A DNA stretch of 64,000 bases from Paenibacillus pabuli (GTDB lineage Bacteria; Bacillota; Bacilli; Paenibacillales; Paenibacillaceae): positions 3,100,001 to 3,164,000 of the forward strand of contig NZ_JBDOIO010000003.1 in the NCBI RefSeq assembly GCF_039831995.1, given 5' to 3'. Positions 27,093-36,522 of the stretch are shown here, in pieces. A model generated the notes under the pieces. That model made no database searches and was not told the origin of the DNA. It was given only the letters and a program-made list of their open reading frames with translations. Numbering within the stretch: position 1 is the first letter of the stretch; every line of letters starts with the position of its first letter. The position numbers and the translations under genes are program-made.

Positions 27093-28697
27093 ATGACATC
27101 CATAACGAATACATCCAGCTTCGACATTTTGTTCACTAGCGATCTGCACGGGGCCATCCGCCCCATTCATTACAATACCAACGCCTACCGCCCCGCAGGG
27201 CTGGCTCTGCTAGCTTCGCTGATTCGTAAGGAACGTGAACGGTCACCCGAATTGATGCTGGTGGATAACGGGGATCTGCTGCAAGGTTCTCCTTTGGCTT
27301 CATATGCTGCTTCCTTTGTTACGGATAACAAAGAGCATCCCTTCATTACAGTTTTGAATGAACTCGGCTATGATGCTGCCGTGATGGGCAACCACGAGTT
27401 CAACTATGGGCAGGATCTACTGCGCGGAGCAGTTGAAGCCTCCAAATTCCCATGGTTGTCTGCCAATATTGTGAGCAGTGAACAGCCGGATGTACCCGCG
27501 TATGGTCCTCCTTATCTGATCAAAACATTGTCTTCAGGCGTCAAAATTGCCCTGCTCGGTGCGACCACGCACTACATTCCGAATTGGGAGCATCCGAAAA
27601 ATATAGAAGGTTTGCAGTTCGTTGACGCCCTGGAGACCATTCGAAAATGGGTGGGTTACATTCGCGAGTATGAGCGGCCAGACGTGATGGTAGTCAGCTA
27701 TCATGGCGGGTTTGAGTGTGATCTGGAGACGGGCGAGCCTGCCGAGAGGTTAACTGGTGAAAATCAGGGCTATGCCATCTGTCGTGACATCGAAGGCATT
27801 GATGTACTTCTGACCGGGCATCAGCACCGTCAGCTTACTGCCGAAATTCATGGTGTGACCGTCATTCAGCCAGGGTTTAGCGGCAACGGTCTTGGACAAG
27901 TATCCGTTCAATTAGAGCAGCATTCGGACGGGACGTGGAAGATTACCGGAAAGGAATCACATTTGCTGCTTCTGGATGAGAACAGTGACGTACAGCCGGA
28001 TGCTGTCGTCATGGAACTTACGAAAGACTTGGAAGCCGCGGCTCAGGCTTGGCTCGACAAACCGATTGGTGAGGTAGCCGGGGACTTGTCCGTCAACGAT
28101 GCCACTGCTCTGCGGCTCTCGGCACATCCCTTCATTGACTTTGTACATCAGGTACAGATGGAAGCGACCGGAGCTGAGCTTTCCAATACGGCATTGCTCA
28201 GTGAGGAAGCTCGTGGCTTCGGACCCAACATTACGGTGAGGGACGTGTTATCCAATTTTATATACCCCAATACATTGACCGTATTGGAGCTATGCGGTCA
28301 GGACATCCGGGATGCACTGGAGCAAACAGCACGTTACTTTGAAGTGGATGCTTCTGGCGAAGTGCTAGTCAATCCGGCCTACATGACCCCGAAACCGCAG
28401 CATTACAACTACGACATGTGGGCAGGGATCGATTACGAGTTGGATATATCGGAGCCTGTGGGAAATCGTGTGGCCAAGCTGGAACGTGAAGGTAAACCAC
28501 TTGAGATGAGAGATACGTATTCGGTGGTAATGAACAGTTACCGTGCGGCAGGTGGTGGAGATTACGCCATGTATCCAGGCAAAAAGGTGCTGCATGAAGG
28601 GGCCACAGATATGGCGGCATTAGTGGAGGATTATATCCGCAGGCATCAGCCTTTGAAGGTAAAACGAGCCGATAATTGGAAGGTTATCGGCGGATAG
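27093..28697 (+). CDS. 5'-nucleotidase / 2',3'-cyclic phosphodiesterase family metallophosphoesterase
   Basis: The 534-residue protein carries the dimetal phosphoesterase motifs in order: SDLHG, NGDLLQG, GNHEFNYG, a HGG in VVSYHGGFE, and TGHQHRQ. A C-terminal 5'-nucleotidase domain (about 345-510, with YRAAGGGDYAMYPG) completes it. This is the UshA/CpdB/YfkN architecture, but no signal peptide or wall anchor is present, so it should act in the cytosol. The start at 27093 follows GAGGAGA. Divergence from a phosphonate-type importer suggests it frees phosphate from imported esters; that link is inference. Confidence 0.9.
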   Translation: MTSITNTSSFDILFTSDLHGAIRPIHYNTNAYRPAGLALLASLIRKERERSPELMLVDNGDLLQGSPLASYAASFVTDNKEHPFITVLNELGYDAAVMGNHEFNYGQDLLRGAVEASKFPWLSANIVSSEQPDVPAYGPPYLIKTLSSGVKIALLGATTHYIPNWEHPKNIEGLQFVDALETIRKWVGYIREYERPDVMVVSYHGGFECDLETGEPAERLTGENQGYAICRDIEGIDVLLTGHQHRQLTAEIHGVTVIQPGFSGNGLGQVSVQLEQHSDGTWKITGKESHLLLLDENSDVQPDAVVMELTKDLEAAAQAWLDKPIGEVAGDLSVNDATALRLSAHPFIDFVHQVQMEATGAELSNTALLSEEARGFGPNITVRDVLSNFIYPNTLTVLELCGQDIRDALEQTARYFEVDASGEVLVNPAYMTPKPQHYNYDMWAGIDYELDISEPVGNRVAKLEREGKPLEMRDTYSVVMNSYRAAGGGDYAMYPGKKVLHEGATDMAALVEDYIRRHQPLKVKRADNWKVIGG

Positions 28698-28701
28698 TCA
28701 A

Positions 28702-28739
28702 AAAGAGCAGAATCTTCTTACATGAAGGTTCTGCTCTTT
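28702..28739. terminator. Bidirectional terminator between nucleotidase and small membrane protein genes
   Basis: AAAGAGCAGAATCTTC and GAAGGTTCTGCTCTTT form a 16-bp stem with one mismatch and a 6-base loop, immediately after the nucleotidase stop. Confidence 0.88.
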
Positions 28740-28754
28740 CCATTCCCCCTTGAT

Positions 28755-29063
28755 CTACACCAAGGTAGAGGCAAGTGCGGCAAGCAAAAGAATAGCCACC
28801 CACACCAGTATTAAATTCGCCATGATCAGTGCAGCTTTGAACTTGTAGTTCTTATAGAACGCCCAGCAGGTGAACGATGCCAGGACTGGAACAGGATAGG
28901 TAGCCAATACCCCTGCGGAAATATACTCCAGTACGTAATCGTTTGTATTGCTGCTGGCGAACATATAGAAGCTGATAAAGAGCATATATGGATAGGCTAT
29001 TAGTGTTATTAAATTGATCGCATTGATAAATAAGAGCCAATTCGCCACCGTACGATTTTTCAT
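28755..29063 (-). CDS. Small four-helix membrane protein, unknown function
   Basis: A 102-residue hydrophobic protein with four membrane segments (about 8-32, 45-62, 63-80 and 80-100). I do not recognise a family. It is supported by a GGGAGGT site 7 bases before the ATG, by its own terminator shared with the convergent gene, and by lack of any better frame in the interval. It appears monocistronic. Confidence 0.7.
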   Translation of the reverse strand: MKNRTVANWLLFINAINLITLIAYPYMLFISFYMFASSNTNDYVLEYISAGVLATYPVPVLASFTCWAFYKNYKFKAALIMANLILVWVAILLLAALASTLV

Positions 29064-29152
29064 AACTAAGGACCTCCCGGAAAAACAATCTTATTCCAGT
29101 ATATCCACATGATGATAGATCGTCATTGATTAATTTTACAATAAATTATGAA

Positions 29153-30196
29153 TTATGACTCCGCTGTCAGGCTGCTCGCCTTCTCTCCGAGCGTCACAAA
29201 AGCACCTCGATCATTCGCAGAACGTATCTCTGCTTCAATGATTTCAAGACTGCCAATCGCGCTCTCCGGCGTGCATACCGTTACAGGCGTTCCTGCTGCT
29301 ACCGACCGGATAAAGTACCGGATCTGATGATAATATCCGGAGTCCGGGGACAACTCGGCAACAAAGCCTGGTGCGTCTTTCGGATTCACTTTTAGCTCGC
29401 CGTTCTCAAATACAAGGTTCCCCTTCTCAAAATTAACGCGGAATGTCATGGAGAAACCGTAGTCCCCCTCCAACGTCCAATCCGCCTGTGCATTTAGCAC
29501 CTTCCCGTCAGGATACAGATAATGGGTCGATACCGTGTCATAACCACTTCCCGGAATCACATTACGCGCGAGTGTGGAAACTTGATCCGGCTTGCCGAAC
29601 AGCCAGTGGATAATATCCGTATCATGGATGTGCATGTCTAATATGCAGCCACCGCTTTTGTAGCCATCCCGAAACCATTCTTGAGGCAAACCTGAACCAC
29701 GGAAGAAATAACCTGCATTTACGGCTCCATAACGACCGTCTTCCACCACGGATTTCAGATAGTCATAAGCAGGCCAGAAGCGCAAGCATTGACCAATCAT
29801 CAGTGTTTTTCCGGTCTGTTTGGCGGCATGCGCCATCTTCCATCCATCCGCTGAATTGCGCGCAACCGGCTTCTCACACAGCACATGGATGCCCTTCTCC
29901 AGCATGGCGCATGTAAGCTCCGCGTGCAGCGGTGTGGGCAATGTAATAACAATGATATCCAATTCCTCTTGCTCCACCATCACAGCGATGTCATCATACA
30001 GCCGATAAGGAGTAAGATCATAGATCTCCTGCTCTGTTGCCATATTTCCGGCTGCTTTCCTATGCTTCATTTCTTCTATTTTCAGATCACAGATGGCGAC
30101 GAGTTCTACAGGCTCCCCTTCCGAGGCGAGGCGTACATAGTTATCAAAATGCATGCGTCCCATAAATCCGAAACCAACCAAGCCCACTTTTAACAT
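29153..30196 (-). CDS. Gfo/Idh/MocA family sugar oxidoreductase
   Basis: The 347-residue protein opens with the Rossmann motif VGLVGFGFMGRMHFDNY and contains the family signature HVLCEKPVARN (catalytic Lys near 98), followed by a C-terminal alpha/beta substrate domain (GCILDMHIHDTDIIHWLFG, with the HD(x)xH type motif). These NAD(P)-linked enzymes oxidise sugars, inositols or sugar acids. It is encoded 57 bases after a sugar isomerase/epimerase gene in the same operon and likely acts in the same short catabolic route. Confidence 0.93.
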   Translation of the reverse strand: MLKVGLVGFGFMGRMHFDNYVRLASEGEPVELVAICDLKIEEMKHRKAAGNMATEQEIYDLTPYRLYDDIAVMVEQEELDIIVITLPTPLHAELTCAMLEKGIHVLCEKPVARNSADGWKMAHAAKQTGKTLMIGQCLRFWPAYDYLKSVVEDGRYGAVNAGYFFRGSGLPQEWFRDGYKSGGCILDMHIHDTDIIHWLFGKPDQVSTLARNVIPGSGYDTVSTHYLYPDGKVLNAQADWTLEGDYGFSMTFRVNFEKGNLVFENGELKVNPKDAPGFVAELSPDSGYYHQIRYFIRSVAAGTPVTVCTPESAIGSLEIIEAEIRSANDRGAFVTLGEKASSLTAES

Positions 30197-30253
30197 GTGT
30201 TTTCCTCCTAATAATCAATTTAATAGAGTTCTTTTGTCCGTTGTTATATGATT

Positions 30254-31102
30254 TTATTGAGTGACTCTCCCCAAAATAGCATCCATCGCTCTGGACGTGT
30301 TATAGACAATCTGTTGCGAATGATGGGTGTATGGGGGAATCATCTCCGCTGTGACGTAATTTTCGTAACCGATGGCATGCAATGCTTCCATAACTGCCGG
30401 AAAATTTACATCCCCAGCCAGCAGGTCTACAAAACCATGCATTCCGCCAGCTTGCCGGCGATAGTCCTTAAAGTGTACCTTTTTGATTCGGTGACCGAGA
30501 ATACGAACCCACTGTTCCGGATAGCCATTATGAACCACATTGCCTACGTCAAAATAAGAACCTACATACTCGGACTGAAATGAATCGATGAACGTACGAA
30601 GTTCAAGCGGCGACACCAGAAACTTGTTCCATACGTTTTCAATGCCAATCGACACTCCGGCACTTTCGGCATACGGCAGCAGGTGGGCAATAGCTTCCTG
30701 GGCCCGCTCATAGGCCACCTCGTAATCGGTCACTTCGCTGTCAGGGATAAAATCAACCCCTACGACACCGGGAATCACCAGGATCGTATCCACGCCAAAT
30801 GCCGAAGCAAGCTCCAACTGTCTTTTGCACACATCCCGTGCTTTGCTGCGGGTCTCCGGACTAGCACTCGTCATCGGATAGTCCCAGTATAGTCCGGTCG
30901 CCAGGCCTGCAATTTCCAGCCCAGCCTCTTCAAGACGTCCCTGGATATCGCGGACTTCCTGATCTGTGGCAGACAGGCTTAGCTCACCTTCCCCATTCAG
31001 CGAAAGCTCAATTCCATCGAAGCCAGCCTCCTTGGCTGTTTTAATACAATCTGCAATGGCCCAGTCCCCTGGAAACGACCATATGTTAATCCCTTTTTTC
31101 AT
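30254..31102 (-). CDS. Sugar phosphate isomerase/epimerase (xylose isomerase-like TIM barrel)
   Basis: A 282-residue AP-endonuclease-2 fold protein. The candidate metal ligands are in GIENVWNKF, SYFDVGNVV, KVHFKDYR and TAEMIPPY, in the usual order for this family (Glu, Asp, His, Glu). Members isomerise or epimerise free or phosphorylated ketoses, or act on inosose. It pairs with the oxidoreductase downstream and diverges from an AraC regulator. The exact substrate is unknown. GAGGAGG precedes the ATG. Confidence 0.9.
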   Translation of the reverse strand: MKKGINIWSFPGDWAIADCIKTAKEAGFDGIELSLNGEGELSLSATDQEVRDIQGRLEEAGLEIAGLATGLYWDYPMTSASPETRSKARDVCKRQLELASAFGVDTILVIPGVVGVDFIPDSEVTDYEVAYERAQEAIAHLLPYAESAGVSIGIENVWNKFLVSPLELRTFIDSFQSEYVGSYFDVGNVVHNGYPEQWVRILGHRIKKVHFKDYRRQAGGMHGFVDLLAGDVNFPAVMEALHAIGYENYVTAEMIPPYTHHSQQIVYNTSRAMDAILGRVTQ

Positions 31103-31452
31103 CTCAAATCCCTCCTCATCATATGAATTCCGGTGATTCCGTTTGGTATAGCGATACTATACCGTTGACAAAGGTAACTTGAAATTACGAGATGGAATGT
31201 GAATAAGCACACCCGGTTGCCATGATCATCCGTTTCTACCTCCATTCCGCGGGAAGCGGTGTTCAATCCACTTCAACTCCTTTTTTGACATAATCCGCGA
31301 TATTGTAACTATGGATTGAACATGTGATAATATCTGTATTATAGATGAATCATTCCGAATTTTATTTAGAGGATCAAGAGATTATTTGTACAATTCCGTT
31401 TTGTTTTTTTAAATGATCAATCATTGAATTGCATAAGAAAGGAGCTGAGCCC
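31103..31452. promoter_or_regulatory. Divergent promoter region, epimerase operon versus AraC gene
   Basis: No gene is supported in these 350 bases. On the plus strand TTGAAC (31316-31321) and a -10-like TATTAT or TTATAG (31337-31344) form a plausible promoter for the AraC gene. The AraC protein probably binds here to control the operon on the other strand. Confidence 0.35.
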
Positions 31453-32358
31453 GTGTCCCTCCCGCAAACGGATTATCCAGTGAGAAGAACCGCCAGTTAC
31501 AGGGAATGGTCTCCCAGTGTTCATTACGCGCAGTTCCAGACTCTCCCTCCAGGTAAGCTGCCAAGGCGGCGATTGTATGATTTCGAACTGTTGTACGTCT
31601 GTGAGGGAGAAGCAGCAACCTACATGCACGATAAACGCTATACACTGGCGGCGGGACAGCTCATTATGCTACCTTCCGGAGTCTATCACCAGAATGAAGC
31701 CGTATCGTATCCGAAGACACGATTCATCGGCATTCACTTTGACTTTTTTAACGAATTGACCATACAGACCGAGGCGGATATGGTTGTAAACGAAGAGCAT
31801 GTTCAGCCAGATAAATTTGCCGCGGAAGCCTGTGCAGAAGGGATGACACCGTTATCCGCAAATCCAGTCTATACACTGTCCTCTGCTGCAGTTCAGCTGA
31901 TGGAGCAGCTGGTTCATGAATTTACGACGCGTCCGCCAGGATATGAACTGATATGCAAAGCCTTGACGCTGCAAGTGCTTACCTATCTGCTGCGTTCTCC
32001 ATACTTGAGCTCGTCTCGCCATGTTTCAGTTCACGGAGATAAGCTGCGCGAACTCCTAAAACGGATCGAAGCCTCTCCTTCAGAGCCTTGGACCAATTCG
32101 GGCATAGCCAAACAATTGAATCTGAGCGTGGATCACATGGCCAAACTGTTCAAACAAATGGTCGGCATGCCCCCAAACGAATACATTCAATCCATCCGTC
32201 TGGGTGAAGCACGCAGATTGTTGCGGGAAACGGACTGTTCCATTGAGATCGTTGGCATACGAAGCGGTTACCCGGACATTCATTATTTCAGCCGTACTTT
32301 CCGCAAACATGAGGGGATATCTCCTCGCGAGTACCGGAAATTATCCCGAATGCTATAA
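31453..32358 (+). CDS. AraC family transcriptional regulator with cupin domain
   Basis: A 301-residue protein with an N-terminal cupin pocket (PRRRLYDFELLYVCEGEA, LAAGQLIMLPSGVYHQNEA) and two C-terminal HTH motifs (NSGIAKQLNLSVDHMAKLF and IEIVGIRSGYPDIHYFSRTF). The start is a GTG at 31453 with AAAGGAG eight bases upstream; an in-frame TTG at 31429 has no such site. Its position opposite the epimerase/oxidoreductase operon marks it as the local sugar-responsive regulator. Confidence 0.9.
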   Translation: MSLPQTDYPVRRTASYREWSPSVHYAQFQTLPPGKLPRRRLYDFELLYVCEGEAATYMHDKRYTLAAGQLIMLPSGVYHQNEAVSYPKTRFIGIHFDFFNELTIQTEADMVVNEEHVQPDKFAAEACAEGMTPLSANPVYTLSSAAVQLMEQLVHEFTTRPPGYELICKALTLQVLTYLLRSPYLSSSRHVSVHGDKLRELLKRIEASPSEPWTNSGIAKQLNLSVDHMAKLFKQMVGMPPNEYIQSIRLGEARRLLRETDCSIEIVGIRSGYPDIHYFSRTFRKHEGISPREYRKLSRML

Positions 32359-32532
32359 AAAAGAGTTCCTTCATCCAAGTACGGAATGATTATTTTGACT
32401 GCCACTTCATGCTGATGATCCAGATTATCCAGCAGCTGCTTGAGCATGAACATCCCTATCTCTGGATCCTATTAACAGATAATCCTTCTTCCATCGCTGC
32501 TCAAAAATGGGGATGTCCCATTTGGAGCAGCA

Positions 32533-32581
32533 AAAAGAGCAAGTACTGGAACGCTTCTCAGGTTCAGGTACTTGCTCTTTT
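32533..32581. terminator. Bidirectional terminator between AraC gene and ABC exporter operon
   Basis: AAAAGAGCAAGTAC (32533-32546) and GTACTTGCTCTTTT (32568-32581) form a perfect 14-bp stem. The remaining 32359-32532 stretch shows no gene. Confidence 0.88.
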
Positions 32582-32585
32582 ATTA

Positions 32586-34427
32586 CTATTGCGCTTTCTT
32601 GCGCAGCTGGCTGTAATACAGTTCGCTGTAAAAGCCGCCCTGCTCCAACAGCACATCATGCGAGCCTTGTTCCAGCAGTTGCCCATCTTTCAGTACCAGA
32701 ATCCGGTCTGCCTGACGAATCGTGTTTAGCCTGTGGGCAATGACGAAGCTGGTCCGGCCCTGCATCAGCCGCTGTAATCCCTCCTGGATTTTGATCTCCG
32801 TAACAGTATCAATGCTGCTGGTCGCCTCATCCAATACGAGTATGGACGGGTCCGCCAAAATGGCCCGGGCAATGGCAAGCAGCTGCTTCTGACCCTGACT
32901 AATGCCGCTTCCGTCCGCTTGAAGCACTTTGTCATACCCATCCTTCATGCGCATGATGAACGAATGGGCATTGGCCAGCCTTGAAGCTTCTTCCACTTCT
33001 TCGTCTGTTGCATCCAGGCGGCCAAAACGGATATTTTCCCGAATTGTTCCTTGGAACAGGAATGAATCCTGAAGGACAAACGCCATGTGAGAGCGCAGAT
33101 TTTCACGTCGAATGGTGGTAATGTCCCGTCCATCCACGGTCAGCATTCCCTCTGTCGGATCATAGAAGCGAGACAACAGCTGAATCAAGGTTGTTTTACC
33201 GGCACCCGTCGGCCCGACCAGGGCAATCATCTCACCCGGTTTCGCCTCGAAGCTGATCTGATGTAATATATTGCGTCCCTCATCATATCCGAAGGAAACC
33301 TTATCGAAACGCACCGCTCCCTCAAGCTTTTCTAGTGCTACCGCAGCCCCTTCATCCTTCGCTTCCTCATCCTCATCCAATACTTCGAAAACTCGCTCAG
33401 CCCCGGCAATGGCAGACAACAGCGTATTCCACTGGTTCGCCAGGTCATTGAGCGGACGCGTGAACTGACGAGCATACTCTACAAAGATGATAATTACCCC
33501 GACAGTAACTGAACCCTGGATGGCCAAAATCCCCCCGATTCCTGCAACGATTGCAAAGCTCAGGTTGTTCAATCCATTCATCAGTTTGGGGATAAAGCCG
33601 GAAATGGTCTGCGCCCAAAAACCGGATAATCTGATCCGGGTATTCCGTTCCTCGAATCCGCGAATCACCCGTTCCTCCTGGGAAAAAGCCTTGATAATTC
33701 GTTGTCCCGATAAGGTCTCCTCAATATACCCGTTGAGTTCACCCAGATTACGCTGACGTTCCTTGAAGAGCGGTCCGGTTCTGCGCGTAATCCAGCGCAT
33801 GCCAACCGCCATCAGTGGCACCACGATGAATGTCAGCAAGGTCAGTAATGGACTTAACCAGAGCATCACGCCAAACGTTCCGAGCAGCGTCAGCACACTG
33901 GAGAAAATCTGAATGGCCGAGCTGTTCAGCGTACCGCTGACATTTTCAATGTCATTGGTGACCCGGCTCATAATCTCACCCTGCTGACGCTTGCCGAAGA
34001 ACGGAATGGGCAGCTTGTGCAGATGGGAGAACAGATCGTAGCGCATCCGGAAAATGGTCTCCTGCGCGATTTCAATCATCCATATATTTTGCAGCCAGGA
34101 TGTGAGTGAGAACAGTACGTACACCGCTGCAAGACCCAGCAAAAACGTTATCCAGCTGGAGCTTGTGGCTTCCCCATCCATATAATTGTCCACGGCCACA
34201 CCGACCATATATGGACCAAGCAAAGCCAGCGCAGAACTGGCGAATACCATCAGCAGCACCAGCGTCAGCTTCACTTTGCGGCGAGCCAGATATGTCCAGA
34301 TCCGGCCCAGTGTACCGGACAAGTTCTTGGCCCGTGCCTTCGGCTTGCGACCTCCCCCTGCTTTTAGCGCTTCAGGGTCCAGTGGCGGCGGAGGCTGACG
34401 GAAAGGTTCAATGAACGCTTTGAACAT
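32586..34427 (-). CDS. ABC exporter, fused membrane and ATPase half-transporter (YfiC/YheH-like)
   Basis: A 613-residue protein: cytosolic proline-rich N-terminus (FRQPPPPLDPEALKAGGG), six membrane segments (about 45-320) and an ATPase domain with Walker A VGPTGAGKTT, signature ISQGQKQLL (a degenerate LSGGQ), Walker B ILVLDEATSSIDT and switch VIAHRL. ATG 34427 is preferred, being 8 bases after GGGGAGG and overlapping the partner gene's end by 20 bases. It should pair with the preceding half-transporter as a heterodimeric multidrug or lipid exporter. The altered signature loop suggests an asymmetric ATPase pair. Confidence 0.93.
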   Translation of the reverse strand: MFKAFIEPFRQPPPPLDPEALKAGGGRKPKARAKNLSGTLGRIWTYLARRKVKLTLVLLMVFASSALALLGPYMVGVAVDNYMDGEATSSSWITFLLGLAAVYVLFSLTSWLQNIWMIEIAQETIFRMRYDLFSHLHKLPIPFFGKRQQGEIMSRVTNDIENVSGTLNSSAIQIFSSVLTLLGTFGVMLWLSPLLTLLTFIVVPLMAVGMRWITRRTGPLFKERQRNLGELNGYIEETLSGQRIIKAFSQEERVIRGFEERNTRIRLSGFWAQTISGFIPKLMNGLNNLSFAIVAGIGGILAIQGSVTVGVIIIFVEYARQFTRPLNDLANQWNTLLSAIAGAERVFEVLDEDEEAKDEGAAVALEKLEGAVRFDKVSFGYDEGRNILHQISFEAKPGEMIALVGPTGAGKTTLIQLLSRFYDPTEGMLTVDGRDITTIRRENLRSHMAFVLQDSFLFQGTIRENIRFGRLDATDEEVEEASRLANAHSFIMRMKDGYDKVLQADGSGISQGQKQLLAIARAILADPSILVLDEATSSIDTVTEIKIQEGLQRLMQGRTSFVIAHRLNTIRQADRILVLKDGQLLEQGSHDVLLEQGGFYSELYYSQLRKKAQ

Positions 34428-36180
34428 GCAGTGTACCCTCCCCGTATTGTGATCCATAGATTCGGCGATACAGCTCGGACGAATCCATCAGGTCTTCGTG
34501 TTTTCCCTGTCCAATCAGGCGCCCATCGTCCAGCAGCAGAATCAGATCGGCAGAGGTCGTTGAGCTGATCTTCTGGGTGATAATAAAGGTTGTACATGAC
34601 AGCTCTTCCAGCGCATCCAGCAGCCTCGCTTCGGTTGCCACATCAAGTGCACTGGTGCTGTCATCCAAAATCAGAATACTCGGGCGTCTGATCAATGCAC
34701 GTGCAATGGACAGACGCTGCTTCTGACCACCGGACAAGTTAACCCCGCGCTGACCCAGCTGAGTATCATATCCATTCGGGAGCTTCTCAATCGTGTCGTG
34801 AATCTGGGCGCGCTTCGCGGCTTCCTTGATCTCTTCCAGCGTTGCGTCTTCCCGTCCCCAGGCAATGTTATCCCGCACAGAACCTGTGAAGAGTACGACC
34901 TCTTGCGGCACGTAACCGATTGCACCGCGCAATGTAGGTATTGGCAGTTGGTCTGCATCGGTGCCATCAATGAACACCTTGCCCTGATCCTCGGTATACA
35001 ACCTAGGAATCAGCTGTACGAGTGAGGATTTACCTGATCCTGTTGCACCCATGATGGCGATGCGCTCCCCTCGTTTGGCGGAGAACGTAATATCCTCCAG
35101 AACCGTAATATCACTGTTCGGATAGCTGAATCCTACACCCCGGAATTCAACTGCACCCTGAACAGCGTTAGCCCTTTTAACGTGCTCTCCAGTCCCTGAG
35201 TCTTGTACTGCAGCTGACTTCTGAGCAGCCTCCGATGGATCCTCTGTATCAAATACTTCATTAAGCCGCTGCGCCGAAGCGCTGGCTCTGGAGAAGGTCA
35301 CCAGAATCCAGGACAAGGCAGACATGGCCCCAATGGTGCGGAGCAAATAATTGATAACTGCGACCACTTCACCGACACTTGCGTTACCGGTGGAGATGTC
35401 ACGCCGTCCAAACCAGAGGACGGCGATGATGCAGCCATTCATCATGAGCAGCATGAATGGCATCGTGGTCTCCGTCAGGCGCAGCGCGGAGATGGTGCCC
35501 TTCATCAGCTTGCCGCTGAATCCGGCAAAGCGCTCGATTTCATGGCCCATCCGGACGAAGACACGGATGAGCCGGATGCCTGTCAGATTTTCCTGGATGA
35601 CCCCGTTGACGGCATCCAGTCTGCGCTGCACATTGCGGAACAGCAGCGCAGCCTTTTTGATCATCCAGATGACAAATACGAGCAGTACAGGTACCATCAC
35701 CACAAGCAGCAAGCCCAGCCTTGGGTTCACGATAACGGCCATAATCATGCTTCCGATGACCACGAGCGGCACACGGGTCATAAACCGCAGACTCATGAAT
35801 ACCGTATCCTGTACCTGGGTCACGTCCCCGGTTAATCGGGTAATCAGCGATGAGGTGGCGAATCGGTTAAATACGGCGTAAGAGAACGCTTGCACTTTGT
35901 CATAAAGCTTCTCCCGCAGATCATATCCAAACCCTAAACTCGCATGTGATGCAAAAAATGAACTGGCGATTCCAGCAGCAAATGCCACAACGGCACTGCC
36001 TACGAGCACGCCGCCCCATAACCAAACCACCGACAGATCACCTTGCTGTATCCCATTATCAATGATTTTGGAGATCAGGTAAGGCTGAGCCAGTTCCACC
36101 GCCAGCTCAATCAGCATCATGACCAGTGCAGCGATCGCGGCAACCCGATACTTCTTCAAGTAGTACAACAGCTTGATCAT
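34408..36180 (-). CDS. ABC exporter, fused membrane and ATPase half-transporter (YfiB/YheI-like)
   Basis: This 590-residue partner has six membrane segments (about 10-300) and an ATPase domain with Walker A MGATGSGKSS, canonical signature [10 protein letters not shown], Walker B ILILDDSTSALDV and a switch position reading ITQKIS, where the usual His is replaced by Gln. Its Walker B has Asp in place of the catalytic Glu (LDDS), so one of the two ATP sites is degenerate, as in known heterodimeric exporters. ATG 36180 is chosen because GGAGG is correctly spaced; the ATG six bases earlier abuts the site. Confidence 0.93.
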   Translation of the reverse strand: MIKLLYYLKKYRVAAIAALVMMLIELAVELAQPYLISKIIDNGIQQGDLSVVWLWGGVLVGSAVVAFAAGIASSFFASHASLGFGYDLREKLYDKVQAFSYAVFNRFATSSLITRLTGDVTQVQDTVFMSLRFMTRVPLVVIGSMIMAVIVNPRLGLLLVVMVPVLLVFVIWMIKKAALLFRNVQRRLDAVNGVIQENLTGIRLIRVFVRMGHEIERFAGFSGKLMKGTISALRLTETTMPFMLLMMNGCIIAVLWFGRRDISTGNASVGEVVAVINYLLRTIGAMSALSWILVTFSRASASAQRLNEVFDTEDPSEAAQKSAAVQDSGTGEHVKRANAVQGAVEFRGVGFSYPNSDITVLEDITFSAKRGERIAIMGATGSGKSSLVQLIPRLYTEDQGKVFIDGTDADQLPIPTLRGAIGYVPQEVVLFTGSVRDNIAWGREDATLEEIKEAAKRAQIHDTIEKLPNGYDTQLGQRGVNLSGGQKQRLSIARALIRRPSILILDDSTSALDVATEARLLDALEELSCTTFIITQKISSTTSADLILLLDDGRLIGQGKHEDLMDSSELYRRIYGSQYGEGTLHVQSVH

Positions 36181-36522
36181 TACCATTCCTCCGGCACCGG
36201 AGCGCTTGATTACCGTGACTCATTTTGTGTCTACGCAGCCAGCTCCGTTAGTCTCTTACTTTAACGCTATGTAAAATCTCACGTACCCAATACGATTATT
36301 ATATCTCATTTTGTAGGCTGGAATCGTTAATATCTTCTTTCCTTCTTATTATTAACCTGAAATGGACAAGGGGATATCGATCTACGTCAAAAAACTGAGC
36401 AGCGTGCCTAAATCAAGAATGCAAATGGGTACAGTACGTATTGCCCCTTAGTAATGCATTATTTTGTTATCTTTGGCAACCCTATTAACCAACGTGGATA
36501 TTCTGGAAATGGAGGCCTTGTG
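36181..36522. promoter_or_regulatory. Divergent intergenic region, ABC exporter versus gerK operon
   Basis: No gene is supported in these 342 bases. The gerK operon is expected to be read in the forespore by sigma G, but I could not identify a clear sigma G promoter by eye. The region is AT-rich with no strong hairpin. Confidence 0.3.
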
